Below are positions 47,260 through 57,834 of a stretch of 64,000 nt of DNA, one piece after another (within the stretch, counting starts at the first letter, position 1; each line of letters starts with the position of its first letter). The translations under genes were made by a program, and so were the position numbers. The stretch is from Bacillota bacterium (lineage in GTDB: Bacteria; Bacillota; UBA5301; Bu52). The notes beneath the pieces were generated by a model. The model was not told where the DNA came from. It made no database searches and saw only the letters and a list, made by a program, of their open reading frames with translations. The stretch covers positions 1-64,000 of the forward strand of contig JADBKO010000004.1 of NCBI GenBank assembly GCA_014896355.1. The letters are read 5' to 3'.

Positions 47260-48063
47260 TTAAAAACCGCTGGGGGCCTGCGCTGCAGGCGCTTCCTCAG
47301 TACTGCCGGGCTCCAGCTGGGCCAGAGCCTCTTTCAACACCACGATGTCCACGCGGCGATTGCGGGCCCGATGGGCATCGCTGTCATTGGGCACGAGCGG
47401 ACGGTACTCTCCGTAGCCCGCTGCTGACAGCCGCGCCGGTGGAAAATGGTACTTGTCGATCCAGTAGATCACCACGTTGGTGGCCCGGTCTGTGGAAAGC
47501 TGCCAGTTGGACGGATAACGGTCGTTATGGATCGGCACGTTGTCCGTGTGCCCCTCCACCCGCACGGGATTCGGGATCTTCAGCAGGATGCCGGCCAGCT
47601 TGTCCAAGATGGCCCGGGCATCGGGTTTCAGATCCGCCTGGCCCGTATCAAATAGAATATTGTCGCTGAGGTTGATCACCAGCCCCCTGGGCGTGATGCT
47701 GGTGGTGATTTTCCCCTCCAACCCCGCCTGGGCCACGTAGGCCCGGATCTGCTCCACGATCGCGGCAAATTGCGCCTCGTCTTGGGCGGATAAAGGGATC
47801 ACCGACCGGCCGGGAGCGTCGCCGATGATATTGGCGCCGCCCGCCTGGATCCCGAAAGCCGCCCGCAAAGACTGGCTCACCTGCTGCCAGCGTTGCACAT
47901 CCACACGGGACGACCCGTACATCACCACGAAGAACGCGAGGAGCAGCGTGATCAGGTCCGCGTAGGTGAGAAGCCACCGCATCATGCCGGCTGCATCGTT
48001 ACCCTTTTGTTCCGGAGTGGAGCCAAATGAACTAAGCGCGGGCCGACGTTTCCCGTCGAGCAT
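47260..48063 (-). CDS. motB: MotB-like flagellar stator protein (OmpA domain)
   Basis: WLLTYADLITLLLAFFVVMYGSSRVD; OmpA_C VEGHTDNVPIHNDRYPSNWQLSTDRATNVV. Confidence 0.9.
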   Translation of the reverse strand: MLDGKRRPALSSFGSTPEQKGNDAAGMMRWLLTYADLITLLLAFFVVMYGSSRVDVQRWQQVSQSLRAAFGIQAGGANIIGDAPGRSVIPLSAQDEAQFAAIVEQIRAYVAQAGLEGKITTSITPRGLVINLSDNILFDTGQADLKPDARAILDKLAGILLKIPNPVRVEGHTDNVPIHNDRYPSNWQLSTDRATNVVIYWIDKYHFPPARLSAAGYGEYRPLVPNDSDAHRARNRRVDIVVLKEALAQLEPGSTEEAPAAQAPSGF

Positions 48064-48862
48064 AGACCCTCTCCTCCGTCCCGGCCTCGCGCGGAGCCAG
48101 TTCCAGCTGACGGCGGGTGCCGGGCTCCAAGAAAACCTTCAGCTTCTCCTCGATAATGCGTGGATTCTCGCCGTGCAGGATAGAGAGCATGCCTTCCAGC
48201 ATCATCTCTCCCTCCACCAACTCCGCCTTGCTGATGGCTTTCAGCTTGTTGGCTAGGGGAAGCCAGAGGATGTTGGCGGACGAGACCCCGTACAACGTGG
48301 CCGTGAACGCCACGGCGATGGACTTACCCAAGTTGTTGACGTCCTGCAGGGCTCCCAAGGCGTGCACCAACCCCATGACGGTACCGATGATGCCCATGGT
48401 GGGCGCAAAGCCGCCGGCAGCTTCGAAAATAGAAGCCCGGGCCTTGTGGCGCTCCTCAGTGAGCATCAACTCGGTTTCCAACATGTTGCGGATCAGATCC
48501 GGGTCTGTGCCGTCCACGATGAGGCGGATACCTTTTTCCAGGAACTTGTTATCCAGCCCCTGGATCCGCTCCTCCAGGCTGAGGAGGCCTTCACGACGGG
48601 CAGTCTCGGCGAAGCTCACCAGAAGCCGCAGGGTCTTTTGCGGATCCGTCTTGGGCGGAGAGAACACCAGCCGGAACAGATCCCCCACTGCCGAAAGATC
48701 CTTCAATGCGAAGGAAACCATCGTGGCACCGATGGTGCCGCCGAAGACCACGATGAGGCCGGAGAGATTGACCAAGGAACGCAAGCTGCCGCCTTCCACC
48801 ACGACGGAGATCAGAAGGCTTCCCACTGCAGCCAACAGGCCAATTACAGTTGCCAGATCCAT
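48032..48862 (-). CDS. motA: MotA-like flagellar stator protein
   Basis: FGGTIGATMVSFAL, FEAAGGFAPTMGIIGTVMGLVHALGAL, IAVAFTATLYGVSSANILWLPLANKLK. Confidence 0.92.
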   Translation of the reverse strand: MDLATVIGLLAAVGSLLISVVVEGGSLRSLVNLSGLIVVFGGTIGATMVSFALKDLSAVGDLFRLVFSPPKTDPQKTLRLLVSFAETARREGLLSLEERIQGLDNKFLEKGIRLIVDGTDPDLIRNMLETELMLTEERHKARASIFEAAGGFAPTMGIIGTVMGLVHALGALQDVNNLGKSIAVAFTATLYGVSSANILWLPLANKLKAISKAELVEGEMMLEGMLSILHGENPRIIEEKLKVFLEPGTRRQLELAPREAGTEERVYARRETSARA

Positions 48863-48978
48863 ACCCTCACCACCAATAAACCCTCACACATCCGTTTTAT
48901 CGGCAGGAGAGAGGCCTGGCTTAACGAGGCTTCACCACCTTCCGGGCATCCCGGCGCTCCCCGGCGTCATCCTACAGC

Positions 48979-49701
48979 TCACATCGCCTCTGCACCGGGA
49001 TCCCCCAGGTAGGCCCGCCGTACAGCGGCATTCTGCTGCAGCTGGCGGCCACTGCCTTCCAGAACGATGCGGCCGGTCTCCAACACGTACGCATGATGGG
49101 CCAGCCCCAGCGCCGCATGGGCGTTTTGCTCCACCAAAAGCAGGGTTCGCCCTTCGGCGTTGATCTCTTTGAGGACCTGGAACACCTCTCGGACCAGCAG
49201 CGGTGCCAAGCCGAGGGAGGGCTCATCCAGAAGCAGCAGAGACGGCCTGGACATGAGCGCCCGCCCGATGGCCAGCATTTGCTGCTCGCCCCCGGAAAGG
49301 GTGCCGCCCCTTTGGTTCTGGCGCTCCTTCAAGCGCGGGAAAAGCCGGAATACCCAGTCCATGTCCCTGCGCACCCCGCTGGCATCGCGGCGTAGGTACG
49401 ACCCCATGAGCAGATTCTCCCGGACGGTGAGGTTCGGGAAAATCCTGCGCCCCTCTGGCACCATGGCCACGCCGGCAGCCACGATTTTGTGGGCCGGCAG
49501 CCGCGTGATCTCCCGGCCCTGCAGGCGGATTCTCCCCTGCCGCGGCCGCACCAAGCCCGTCACTGCCCGCAACGTGGTGCTTTTCCCGGCGCCGTTGGCA
49601 CCGATGAGCGTCACGATGCTTCCGTCCGGAACCTCCAGGTGCACCCCTTGCAGGGCATGAATTCCGCCATAATGAACATGCAGATCCTCAACCTGCAACA
49701 T
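48979..49701 (-). CDS. livF: Branched-chain amino acid-type ABC transporter ATPase
   Basis: MLQVEDLHVHYGGIHALQGVHLEVPDGSIVTLIGANGAGKSTTLRAVTGLV; LSGGEQQMLAIGRAL. Confidence 0.93.
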   Translation of the reverse strand: MLQVEDLHVHYGGIHALQGVHLEVPDGSIVTLIGANGAGKSTTLRAVTGLVRPRQGRIRLQGREITRLPAHKIVAAGVAMVPEGRRIFPNLTVRENLLMGSYLRRDASGVRRDMDWVFRLFPRLKERQNQRGGTLSGGEQQMLAIGRALMSRPSLLLLDEPSLGLAPLLVREVFQVLKEINAEGRTLLLVEQNAHAALGLAHHAYVLETGRIVLEGSGRQLQQNAAVRRAYLGDPGAEAM

Positions 49702-50512
49702 CGTGCCGCGCCCCCTGTCCCTCTTCGTCCGCCTCGGCCTGGCCCAGATACGCCTGGATCACGCGGGGGTTCCTCTGGATCTGCTCCGGAGTTCCTTCGG
49801 CAATGGACTGACCGTAATCCAGCACCCGGATGCGCTCGCAGATCCCCATGACCAGCTGCATGTCGTGTTCGATGAGCAGGATGGTGAGCTGGAACTCCCG
49901 GCGAATGTGCTGGATAAAACCCATGAGCTGCCGGGTTTCCTCGGGATTCATTCCCGCCGCCGGCTCGTCCAGCAGCAGGAGGCGGGGGTGGGTCGCCAGG
50001 GCCCGGGCGATCTCCAGGCGGCGTTGTTGGCCGTAGGGCAGTCCGTGGGCTTCCTCGCGGGCCACCTCCGCCAGCCCCACCCGCTCCAGCAGGGCCATCC
50101 CCTCCCGCCGCATCTGCTCCTCTTCGCGGCGGTAGAGGCGCGAACGGAAAATGGCCCCCAAAACGCCGGAGCGCAGGCGCACATGATAGGCCACCAGCAC
50201 GTTTTCCAGAACGGAAAGCCCCCCGAACAGCCGGATGTTTTGAAACGTACGGGCAATACCCGCCGCCGTCACCCGGTCGGGACGCCAGCCGGTGATATCC
50301 CGGCCCTGGAACAGGATCCTGCCGCGGGTAGGGGCGAACTGCCCCGTGATCACATTGAACACGGTGGTTTTGCCTGCTCCGTTGGGGCCGATGAGCCCCA
50401 GCAGTTCCCCCGGAGCCAGCTCCAGGCTGAAGTCATCGAGCGCCGTCAGCCCGCCGAACTGCATGGTCACGTTGCGCAAGCTCAAGAGCGGCTGGCCGCC
50501 GTTTGGTTCCAT
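49688..50512 (-). CDS. livG: Branched-chain amino acid-type ABC transporter ATPase
   Basis: LSLRNVTMQFGGLTALDDFSLELAPGELLGLIGPNGAGKTTVFNVITGQF; LPYGQQRRLEIARALAT. Confidence 0.93.
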   Translation of the reverse strand: MEPNGGQPLLSLRNVTMQFGGLTALDDFSLELAPGELLGLIGPNGAGKTTVFNVITGQFAPTRGRILFQGRDITGWRPDRVTAAGIARTFQNIRLFGGLSVLENVLVAYHVRLRSGVLGAIFRSRLYRREEEQMRREGMALLERVGLAEVAREEAHGLPYGQQRRLEIARALATHPRLLLLDEPAAGMNPEETRQLMGFIQHIRREFQLTILLIEHDMQLVMGICERIRVLDYGQSIAEGTPEQIQRNPRVIQAYLGQAEADEEGQGARHDVAG

Positions 50513-51564
50513 GACGTTCCCTTCCTTTTGGTCCACTTCTGCCACAGCCAATCCCAGCTGAACTCCCGGCCGCCGAAAAGCCCCCGCCGGTAAAACAGCA
50601 TCACGGCAATGAGGAGGGCGGAGATGACCACCATGCGCATGCCGGAGATGCCGGGGATGTGGACGGGGCCCAGGTCCAAGGGGGACTCCACCACCCGCAG
50701 GAGCTCCTGCAGGACGGTGTAGATCACCGCCGTCACCACTGCCCCGGTGGTGGAACCCAGGCCGCCCAGGACGATGATGATAAGCAACGTGAAGGTCATG
50801 AAGAAGGTAAAGGCCGAGGGCGAGATGGTACTCACCAGAAACGCCAGCAGCCCCCCGGCGATGCCGCCGAAGAAGCCGGAGACCACCAGGGCCAGCATTT
50901 TGTGGCGGAATAAGGCCACGCCCATGGCCTCCGCTGCCACCTCGTCCTCACGGATGGCCTTCAAAGCCCTTCCGAAGCTGGAATTCACCAGGCTGGTGAC
51001 GGCCAGGACCGTCAAGACTGCGCAGCCCCAGGTGACCCAGAGAAGGTACGGCAGGTTCGGGATCCCTTTGATGCCTAACGGCCCGTTGGTCAGGGGAATG
51101 ATGTTGTTGGCCAAGACGAAAATGATCTCCCCGAAGCCGAAGGTGGCGATGGCCAGGTAGTCCCCGCGCAGACGCAGGGCCGGGATACCGATGAGGAAAG
51201 CCCCTAGGGCGGCGGCCGCCCCGCCGGCCAGAAGCGCCACCGGAAACAGCCAAAGGGGCAAAGAGTAGGCTCTCAGCGGCCACACCAGCGGCTGCAGAAA
51301 CCATACCGCCTGTTTTTGGGACACGGGCAGAATCAGGAGCGTGGTGACATAGGCCCCGATGGCCATGAAGCCGTTTGGGCCCAGGGAGAACTGGCCGGCC
51401 ACGCCGTTGATCAGGTTATAGCTCACAGCTGCCACGATGTAGATGGCGGCCGTGTTCAGAACCCGGCTGTAATACTCGTTCAGATGCCCGTTGGCCCAGC
51501 CGATGAGCAGAAACAGAAGGGCCAGGCCGGCCAGGGTCAAACCGGTCTTGTAGATGCTCTTCAC
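50482..51564 (-). CDS. livM: Branched-chain amino acid-type ABC permease
   Basis: Multi-TM; NLINGVAGQFSLGPNGFMAIGAYV, ALKAIREDEVAAEAMGV. Confidence 0.93.
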   Translation of the reverse strand: MKSIYKTGLTLAGLALLFLLIGWANGHLNEYYSRVLNTAAIYIVAAVSYNLINGVAGQFSLGPNGFMAIGAYVTTLLILPVSQKQAVWFLQPLVWPLRAYSLPLWLFPVALLAGGAAAALGAFLIGIPALRLRGDYLAIATFGFGEIIFVLANNIIPLTNGPLGIKGIPNLPYLLWVTWGCAVLTVLAVTSLVNSSFGRALKAIREDEVAAEAMGVALFRHKMLALVVSGFFGGIAGGLLAFLVSTISPSAFTFFMTFTLLIIIVLGGLGSTTGAVVTAVIYTVLQELLRVVESPLDLGPVHIPGISGMRMVVISALLIAVMLFYRRGLFGGREFSWDWLWQKWTKRKGTSWNQTAASRS

Positions 51565-51567
51565 GCT

Positions 51568-52461
51568 TCACACCTTCTCCTTCAGCGGTTCACCCAAAAG
51601 GCCTGTGGGCCGCAGGAGCAGGAACAGGATCAGGATGGAAAAGACGAATGCGTCGCGGTACCCGGACAGGGTGGGGAAAAAGGCCACGGTCAGCACTTCC
51701 ACCAGGCCGATGAGCACACCGCCGATCATGGCGCCGGTGGGATTGCCGATGCCCCCCACCACCGCCGCGGTAAACGCCTTCCAGCCCGGGTAGATGCCCA
51801 TGAGCGGGTTGATCTGCGGATACTTGAAGGACCAGAGGATGCCTCCTGCGGCGGCCAGGGCTGAGCCGATGGCAAAAGTAAAGGCGATGATCCGATCCAC
51901 GTCAGCCCCCATGAGCCGGGTGGCCTCGATATCCCTTGATACGGCCCGCATGGCCATGCCGGCCTTGGTCCGGTAAATCACCCACAGCAGTAGAAGCAGA
52001 AAAGCCAAGGAAATGAGGGGAACCCAGATGCTGACGCCACCCACCTGAGCGCCGAGAATCCGCACCGGGCTGGCCATCATGCCTGGCACAGGAAAGCCCT
52101 TCTGGCGCGCACCTACTGTGACCAAGCCCAGGTTTTCCAGGAGGAAGGAGACCCCCACCGCGGTGATGAGGAGCGAAATCCGTGGCTCGTTGCGCAGCGG
52201 GCGGTAGGCCACCCGGTCAATGAGCACGCCTACGCCTGCGGTGAGCAGAAGGGTCAACGGCAGCGAAAGCCACCAGGGCAGATAAAAGACCCCCACCAGA
52301 TAAAAGGCGATGTAGGCTCCGACCATGAAAATATCCCCGTGGGCGAAATTGATCAGCCTCAAGATGCCATAAACCATGGTGTACCCGATGGCGACCAGTG
52401 CATAAAGGCTCCCCAAGGACAGCCCGTTCAAAAGCTGCTGAATGAACTCTTGCAGACTCAT
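51568..52461 (-). CDS. livH: Branched-chain amino acid-type ABC permease
   Basis: MSLQEFIQQLLNGLSLGSLYALVAIGYTMVYGILRLINFAHGDIFMVGAY. Confidence 0.94.
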   Translation of the reverse strand: MSLQEFIQQLLNGLSLGSLYALVAIGYTMVYGILRLINFAHGDIFMVGAYIAFYLVGVFYLPWWLSLPLTLLLTAGVGVLIDRVAYRPLRNEPRISLLITAVGVSFLLENLGLVTVGARQKGFPVPGMMASPVRILGAQVGGVSIWVPLISLAFLLLLLWVIYRTKAGMAMRAVSRDIEATRLMGADVDRIIAFTFAIGSALAAAGGILWSFKYPQINPLMGIYPGWKAFTAAVVGGIGNPTGAMIGGVLIGLVEVLTVAFFPTLSGYRDAFVFSILILFLLLRPTGLLGEPLKEKV

Positions 52462-52592
52462 GGGTCCTGCCTCCTGACCTTCGAGGGTCCCAGACGGCCC
52501 TGCAGTGCCGCCACATCCAGCCCGGGCTGCGGGGCCGCCCCCGCAGCCCGGGCCTGCGCCTCCCTGCCTGACGAGGTGGAAAACGCTGCGGG

Positions 52593-53729
52593 CTAGGGAT
52601 TCACAGTGGCCAGGTAATCCCACTGCCCGTTGTGAGCCTTGCGAATCACGGCTGCTTTGACGGCATCGCCATTGTGGATGGTGACGAAACCGGTGACCAC
52701 CGGCAGGTCTTTGGTCTCCTCCATGGCTTGCCGGATCTTCACGGGGTCAGTGGAACCTGCGCGCTTGATCGCATCCATGATGATGAGCATCGAGTCTGCA
52801 GCCAGGGCGCCGAAGGCATTGGGGTCCTTGTGATACTTTTTCCTGTAGGCTGCCACGTACTGCTTGCTCAGTTGGCTGGTGGCTGCTTTTTCGTGCCAGA
52901 AGGCGGTGTTCATGAGGCCTTCCACGGCCTGGCCGCCGATCTTGAACAGCTCCGGCGCATCGGCGCCGTCCCCGGAGAGCATGGGGACGTTTAAGCCCAA
53001 CTGGCGAGCCTGGATGGCAGCCAGGGCGTCCTCGGTGTAATAGTTCGGGATGTACAGCACATCGGGATTGGCGTTCTTGATGGCGGTGAGCTGGGCGCTG
53101 AAATCCTGGTCGCCGGCCTTGATATACTGCACCGACACCACCTGGCCGCCGAAGCTCTTAAATTCCTTAATGAAGAAATTGCCCAGGGCCACGCAGTAGT
53201 CGTTGGCGATATCCGAGAGTACGGCCGCACGCCGGGCTTTCAGGTTCTGATAGGCGAACTTGGCAGCCACCGTAGCCTGGAAGGGATCAATGAAGCAGGC
53301 CCGGAACACATACTTCTTGTCCTGGGTCGTCAGGGGATTGGTGGTGCTGGGGCCGATGATGGGCACATGGTAACGCTCGGCAATGGGCCCCGCGGCCAAC
53401 ATGCTGCCGGAGATCATGGGGCCGATGATGGCCACCACCTTGGACTGCTCGATCAGGCGGCTGGTGGCATTGGCAGCTTCCACTTTATCGGACTTGTTGT
53501 CCACCAAAACCAGTTCGATGGGACGGCCCAATACCTTGAAGGGGACGATCTCCTTGAGGGTCTGGATGCCCTCGTATCCCATTTGTCCGTAGGCAGCCAC
53601 CGCACCTGTCATTTCCAGATTGAGGCCGATGCGGATGGGTTCCGGCGCCGCCTGGACGGCACCTGTCAAGAGGGCAACCAGAAGCAGCACAGCAGACAAG
53701 ACGATACTAAAACGTTTCACTCCTGCCAA
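52593..53729 (-). CDS. Branched-chain amino acid-type substrate-binding protein, no lipobox
   Basis: Signal peptide ...LLTGAVQAAPEPIRIGLNLEMTGAVAAYGQMGYEG; AIIGPMISGSMLAAGPIAERYHVPII. Confidence 0.93.
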   Translation of the reverse strand: MAGVKRFSIVLSAVLLLVALLTGAVQAAPEPIRIGLNLEMTGAVAAYGQMGYEGIQTLKEIVPFKVLGRPIELVLVDNKSDKVEAANATSRLIEQSKVVAIIGPMISGSMLAAGPIAERYHVPIIGPSTTNPLTTQDKKYVFRACFIDPFQATVAAKFAYQNLKARRAAVLSDIANDYCVALGNFFIKEFKSFGGQVVSVQYIKAGDQDFSAQLTAIKNANPDVLYIPNYYTEDALAAIQARQLGLNVPMLSGDGADAPELFKIGGQAVEGLMNTAFWHEKAATSQLSKQYVAAYRKKYHKDPNAFGALAADSMLIIMDAIKRAGSTDPVKIRQAMEETKDLPVVTGFVTIHNGDAVKAAVIRKAHNGQWDYLATVNP

Positions 53730-54102
53730 CCTCCTTAATACTCGACTACACTCTTCTCTTCGCCTGATTCCTTGCTACCCCGTTCATGGTTTCCCTGCGC
53801 AGAAGTGAGCTCCAGGCCTGTTTTCTTTTCACGAGTGGGCCTAAAAAACACACCTCCTTGCCAGCGTCCCGCCGCATCCCGGGGTGTCCCGGCGTCCGCC
53901 CGTGCTTCAGCGGGGAATTCCGGCGCCTGACAGACTACGTACCGCATGCTCCCGGCCTGCTTTTTCGTCCTGCGTTCTGCTCAGCGGACCGGTACCCATG
54001 ATCAGCGGAACGGCGTACAGAATAACATCAAGATACGCCACGACTCCCCGGATTCCTGCTGACTCATCCGGCGGGGGGTTCGTCCTCCCCTGGGCGGTTT
54101 TC

Positions 54103-54133
54103 CGCCCTGAACCCAGGGAGCGGGTTCAGGGCG
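54103..54133 (-). terminator. Candidate terminator hairpin after hutH
   Basis: CGCCCTGAACCC (54103-54114), 7-nt loop, GGGTTCAGGGCG (54122-54133); weak U-tract. Confidence 0.5.
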
Positions 54134-54145
54134 TGGCCCACGTCC

Positions 54146-55708
54146 CTACCCCAGTGGGCCTGCGGCTTTTTGCACGGCGGCCAACAGCCGCCCGGAGCGG
54201 ATGAGCCCGCGAGCCCGCTCCACCCAGGGCGCCAACACCTGGTCTTCCTCCAGATGGGGAATCTCAGCGCGCAGGCATTCCCAGGCGGCCCGGGTTCCCA
54301 GCCCGGGCCGGCGCGGAGCCAGAAAATCCAGAGCCTGGGCTGCCGCAATCAACTCAATGGCCAGCACCGCCTCCACATTCCCGGCGATGGCCGCAGCCTT
54401 GCGGGCCGAGATGTTGCCCATGCTCACGTGGTCCTCCTGGCCGGCGGAGGTGGGGATGGAATCCACCACCGCGGGATGGGCCAGAACCTTGTTCTCCGAA
54501 ACCAAGGCCGCTGCCGTATACTGGCTGATCATCAGGCCGGAATGAAGCCCTCCGTGGGGCGAAAGAAAAGCCGGGAGCCCGCTGAGAGCCGGGTTCAACA
54601 GCCGTTCCAGCCTGCGCTCCGAGATGTCGGCCAGTTCCGCCAGGGCCATCCCCAGATACTCGAGGGCCAAAGCCACGGGCTGTCCGTGGAAATTGCCGCC
54701 GGAAAGGGCTTCTCCATTGTCCACAAACAGCAGCGGGTTGTCCGTGGCGGCGTTGATTTCCCGCTCCAGCACCTGACGCACGTGCTGGAGGGCATCGCGG
54801 GAAGCGCCATGCACCTGGGGTACGCACCGCAAGGAATAGGCATCCTGTACGCGGGAACAGAAGCGGTGGGAAGCGATGATCTGGCTTTCTGCACAGATGC
54901 GGCGCACGTTTGCGGCCACCTGGGCCTGTCCTGGATGAGGGCGCACTTCCATGAGCCGTGGGGAGAACGCGCTCAAGGTCCCCCGCAGAGCTTCCAGGCT
55001 CATGGCCGCCGCTACGTCCGCTACCTGCGCCAAGCGCCCGCCGTCCAGCGCCACCAGGCATCCGATGGCCGTCATGGCCTGGGTCCCGTTGATGAGCGCC
55101 AAGCCCTCTTTGGCTTCCAACTCCAGCGGCTCCAGGCCCGCCAGGGCCAGGGCTTCCCTCCCCGGGAGGCGCCGGCCCTGGAAGAATGCCTCCCCCTCCC
55201 CCTGGCACACCAGAGCCAGGTGTGCCAGGGGAACCAAATCGCCGCTGGCCCCCACGGAGCCCTGGGAAGGCACCACAGGCTGGACCCCCCGGTTCAGCAT
55301 CTCCGTCAAAAGGTGGCACAGCCGGGGCCGGACACCGGAATAGCCCTTCATGAGGGCATTCAGGCGCAGGAGCAGCATGGCCCGGACCACCTCTTCGCCC
55401 AATTCGGGGCCTACGCCGCAAGCATGGCTGCGCAGCAGATTGCGTTGCAACGCCCGGACTTGCTCCGGAGGAATCACCACCTCGGAAAATTTGCCGAAAC
55501 CGGTGGTGACGCCGTACACCACCCGGCCCTCCTGCACCAACTGCTCCACAAAGGACCGCGCGCGCTCCACCCGCAATAAAGCGGTGGCGTCCAGCATCAC
55601 CGGGTGATGCCGTCGCGCCACCGCTTCCACGTCCTCCAGGGTCAGAGTGCAGCCGTCGACCAGCACGGGCTGGGGATCCACCGCTTCCACGCCTCCCACC
55701 TGCCTCAC
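54146..55708 (-). CDS. hutH: Histidine ammonia-lyase
   Basis: YGVTTGFGKFSEV; MIO site SVGASGDLVPLAHLAL; QDAYSLRCVPQVHGASRDAL; SAGQEDHVSMGN. Confidence 0.95.
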   Translation of the reverse strand: MRQVGGVEAVDPQPVLVDGCTLTLEDVEAVARRHHPVMLDATALLRVERARSFVEQLVQEGRVVYGVTTGFGKFSEVVIPPEQVRALQRNLLRSHACGVGPELGEEVVRAMLLLRLNALMKGYSGVRPRLCHLLTEMLNRGVQPVVPSQGSVGASGDLVPLAHLALVCQGEGEAFFQGRRLPGREALALAGLEPLELEAKEGLALINGTQAMTAIGCLVALDGGRLAQVADVAAAMSLEALRGTLSAFSPRLMEVRPHPGQAQVAANVRRICAESQIIASHRFCSRVQDAYSLRCVPQVHGASRDALQHVRQVLEREINAATDNPLLFVDNGEALSGGNFHGQPVALALEYLGMALAELADISERRLERLLNPALSGLPAFLSPHGGLHSGLMISQYTAAALVSENKVLAHPAVVDSIPTSAGQEDHVSMGNISARKAAAIAGNVEAVLAIELIAAAQALDFLAPRRPGLGTRAAWECLRAEIPHLEEDQVLAPWVERARGLIRSGRLLAAVQKAAGPLG

Positions 55709-55733
55709 AAGCCCACACGCCCGGCCTGCGCCG

Positions 55734-57692
55734 CTATCCGGGCTCGGGCGCGTAGCCCGGTGCCGGACCCGATTTGGGCAGCGCCGGCCCCCGCCGATCC
55801 CCTGTGTCGGGCCGGGTTGCCGCCGCGGCCGGCTTTGCCTCGCCGGCCTCCTCCGCTGTCTCCTCGCGGGACGGACCGGGTTCCATCACTTGTGGCCTGG
55901 GGCCCATCAAAGCCCGGAACTCTTCGCCCGTCAGGGTCTCCTGCTCCTTGAGGGCCTCCACCACCCGTTTCAGCTCTTCCTGATGCTCGAACAGGATCTC
56001 CTTGGCCCGGTGGTAGGCCCGGTCGATGAAGGCCCGGGCTTCCCGGTCAATGGCTGCAGCCACCTCTTCGGAGTAGTTGCGGTCGCGGGTGATATCCCGG
56101 CCCAGGAAGACCTGCTCCTCATGGCCGTGTCCAAAAGTCATGGGACCCAGCCGCTCGCTCATACCGTATTCGGTGATCATCTTGCGCACCATGCGGGTGG
56201 CCTGCTCCAGGTCATTTTGCGCGCCGGTGCTGATCTCTCCAAAGGTGATCTCTTCTGCAGCCCGGCCGCCCAACGCGAACGACAGATACTCCATGAGCTC
56301 CGTCTTGGTAGTCAGGTGCTTATCCTCCACGGGCACGACCATGGTATAGCCACCGGCCATACCCCTGGGAATGATGGTCACCTTGTGCACGGGATCGATA
56401 TGGGGCGAATAGTGGGCCACCACCGCATGCCCTGCTTCGTGGTAAGCAAAGACCTCTTTTTCTCTGGGGCTGATGACCCGCTTCTTGCGCTCGGGGCCCA
56501 TCATGACCCGGTCGATGGCCTCTTCGCACTCCTGCATGGAAATGCGCTTCTTGGAACGACGAGCGGCTAGAATGGCCGCCTCGTTCATGAGGTTCTCCAA
56601 ATCCGCTCCAGTGAAGCCCGGCGTACGGCGGGCCAGGACCTTGAGATCCACGTCCTCTGCCAACGGCTTGCCGCGGGCGTGGATTTTCAGGATCTCCTCC
56701 CGGCCGTTCACGTCCGGACGGTCCACCACCACCTGGCGGTCAAAGCGTCCGGGCCGCAAGAGCGCCGGATCCAGCACGTCCGGCCGGTTGGTGGCGGCCA
56801 GGATGATGATGCCGGCATTGGGCTCGAAGCCATCCATCTCCACCAGCAGCTGGTTCAGGGTCTGCTCCCGTTCATCATGTCCGCCGCCTAATCCAGCGCC
56901 CCGCTGCCGTCCCACCGCGTCGATTTCATCAATGAATACGATGCAGGGTGCGTGCTTCTTGGCAGTATCGAACAGGTCCCGGACCCTGGCTGCACCGACG
57001 CCCACGAACATTTCCACGAAATCGGAGCCGCTGATGCTGAAAAAGGGCACCCCTGCCTCGCCGGCGATGGCCCGGGCCAACAGTGTCTTGCCGGTTCCGG
57101 GAGGTCCCACCAAAAGGACGCCCTTGGGGATCTTGGCGCCCAGCTCCGCAAACCGTTTCGGGTGCTTCAGGAAATCTACAACCTCCGCCAGCTCCTGCTT
57201 GGCCTCGTCCACGCCAGCCACGTCGTTGAAGGTGACCCGCGGTTTGTCCTCTGCGTGCAGCTTGGCTCTGCTCTTGCCGAAAGACATGGCCCGGTTGCCG
57301 CCGCCCTGCATCTGGTTGAGAAAGAACAGCCACAACCCCACAAACGCCACCAACAAGATGAGGTTGGGCAGGAACGACATCCACCAAGAAGGCTGAGGCG
57401 GCCGTTGCGCCGAGATCAGGACCCCGTGGGCCTGAAGCTGCTTGGTCAGCTGTTCATCCACGCCAGGCGGCAGGATGACGGTGAAATGTGTGCCATCCTT
57501 GAGCACACCATCCAACGTCTCTGCACCGATAAAGACCACGCGATCCACCTTGCCCTGGTCCACAGAGCGGGTGAAGGCGCTGTAATCTAGGGGCTTAGGC
57601 GGCTCGGTCTGTTGAAACAGACCGCTGACCACCATGATGACCACGACGGCCAGGAGGATGTAAAGGCTTATGCCGCGCAGAAATCTGTTCAA
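55734..57692 (-). CDS. ftsH: ATP-dependent zinc metalloprotease FtsH; TTG start
   Basis: [70 protein letters not shown]. Confidence 0.97.
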   Translation of the reverse strand: MNRFLRGISLYILLAVVVIMVVSGLFQQTEPPKPLDYSAFTRSVDQGKVDRVVFIGAETLDGVLKDGTHFTVILPPGVDEQLTKQLQAHGVLISAQRPPQPSWWMSFLPNLILLVAFVGLWLFFLNQMQGGGNRAMSFGKSRAKLHAEDKPRVTFNDVAGVDEAKQELAEVVDFLKHPKRFAELGAKIPKGVLLVGPPGTGKTLLARAIAGEAGVPFFSISGSDFVEMFVGVGAARVRDLFDTAKKHAPCIVFIDEIDAVGRQRGAGLGGGHDEREQTLNQLLVEMDGFEPNAGIIILAATNRPDVLDPALLRPGRFDRQVVVDRPDVNGREEILKIHARGKPLAEDVDLKVLARRTPGFTGADLENLMNEAAILAARRSKKRISMQECEEAIDRVMMGPERKKRVISPREKEVFAYHEAGHAVVAHYSPHIDPVHKVTIIPRGMAGGYTMVVPVEDKHLTTKTELMEYLSFALGGRAAEEITFGEISTGAQNDLEQATRMVRKMITEYGMSERLGPMTFGHGHEEQVFLGRDITRDRNYSEEVAAAIDREARAFIDRAYHRAKEILFEHQEELKRVVEALKEQETLTGEEFRALMGPRPQVMEPGPSREETAEEAGEAKPAAAATRPDTGDRRGPALPKSGPAPGYAPEPG

Positions 57693-57747
57693 CCATAGTC
57701 CTCCCCTCGCGCCAGCGAGAACCAATCCTAAACCATTCAGATTTTCA

Positions 57748-57776
57748 TTATAACATATGGATATTTCCAGGGCAAC
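57748..57776 (-). promoter_or_regulatory. Sigma-A-like promoter of ftsH with extended -10
   Basis: Minus strand TTGCCC, 17 bp, TGTTATAAT; -10 ATTATA at 57748-57753. Confidence 0.7.
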
Positions 57777-57795
57777 GCAACGCGGCGGCGGCCAA

Positions 57796-57834
57796 GATCC
57801 GTGCCACCCAGCTCGGATCTGTGCCATCTAGCTT
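57796..57834. repeat. Imperfect 19-bp tandem direct repeat upstream of ftsH
   Basis: GATCCGTGCCACCCAGCTC / GATCTGTGCCATCTAGCTT, period 20 bp. Confidence 0.7.

Noticed and set aside
54170-55579. 469-aa plus-strand ORF opposite hutH (and 54354-55718 in another minus frame)
   Set aside because: Antisense/alternate-frame shadow; hutH motifs, including the MIO site, are in the 54146-55708 frame.
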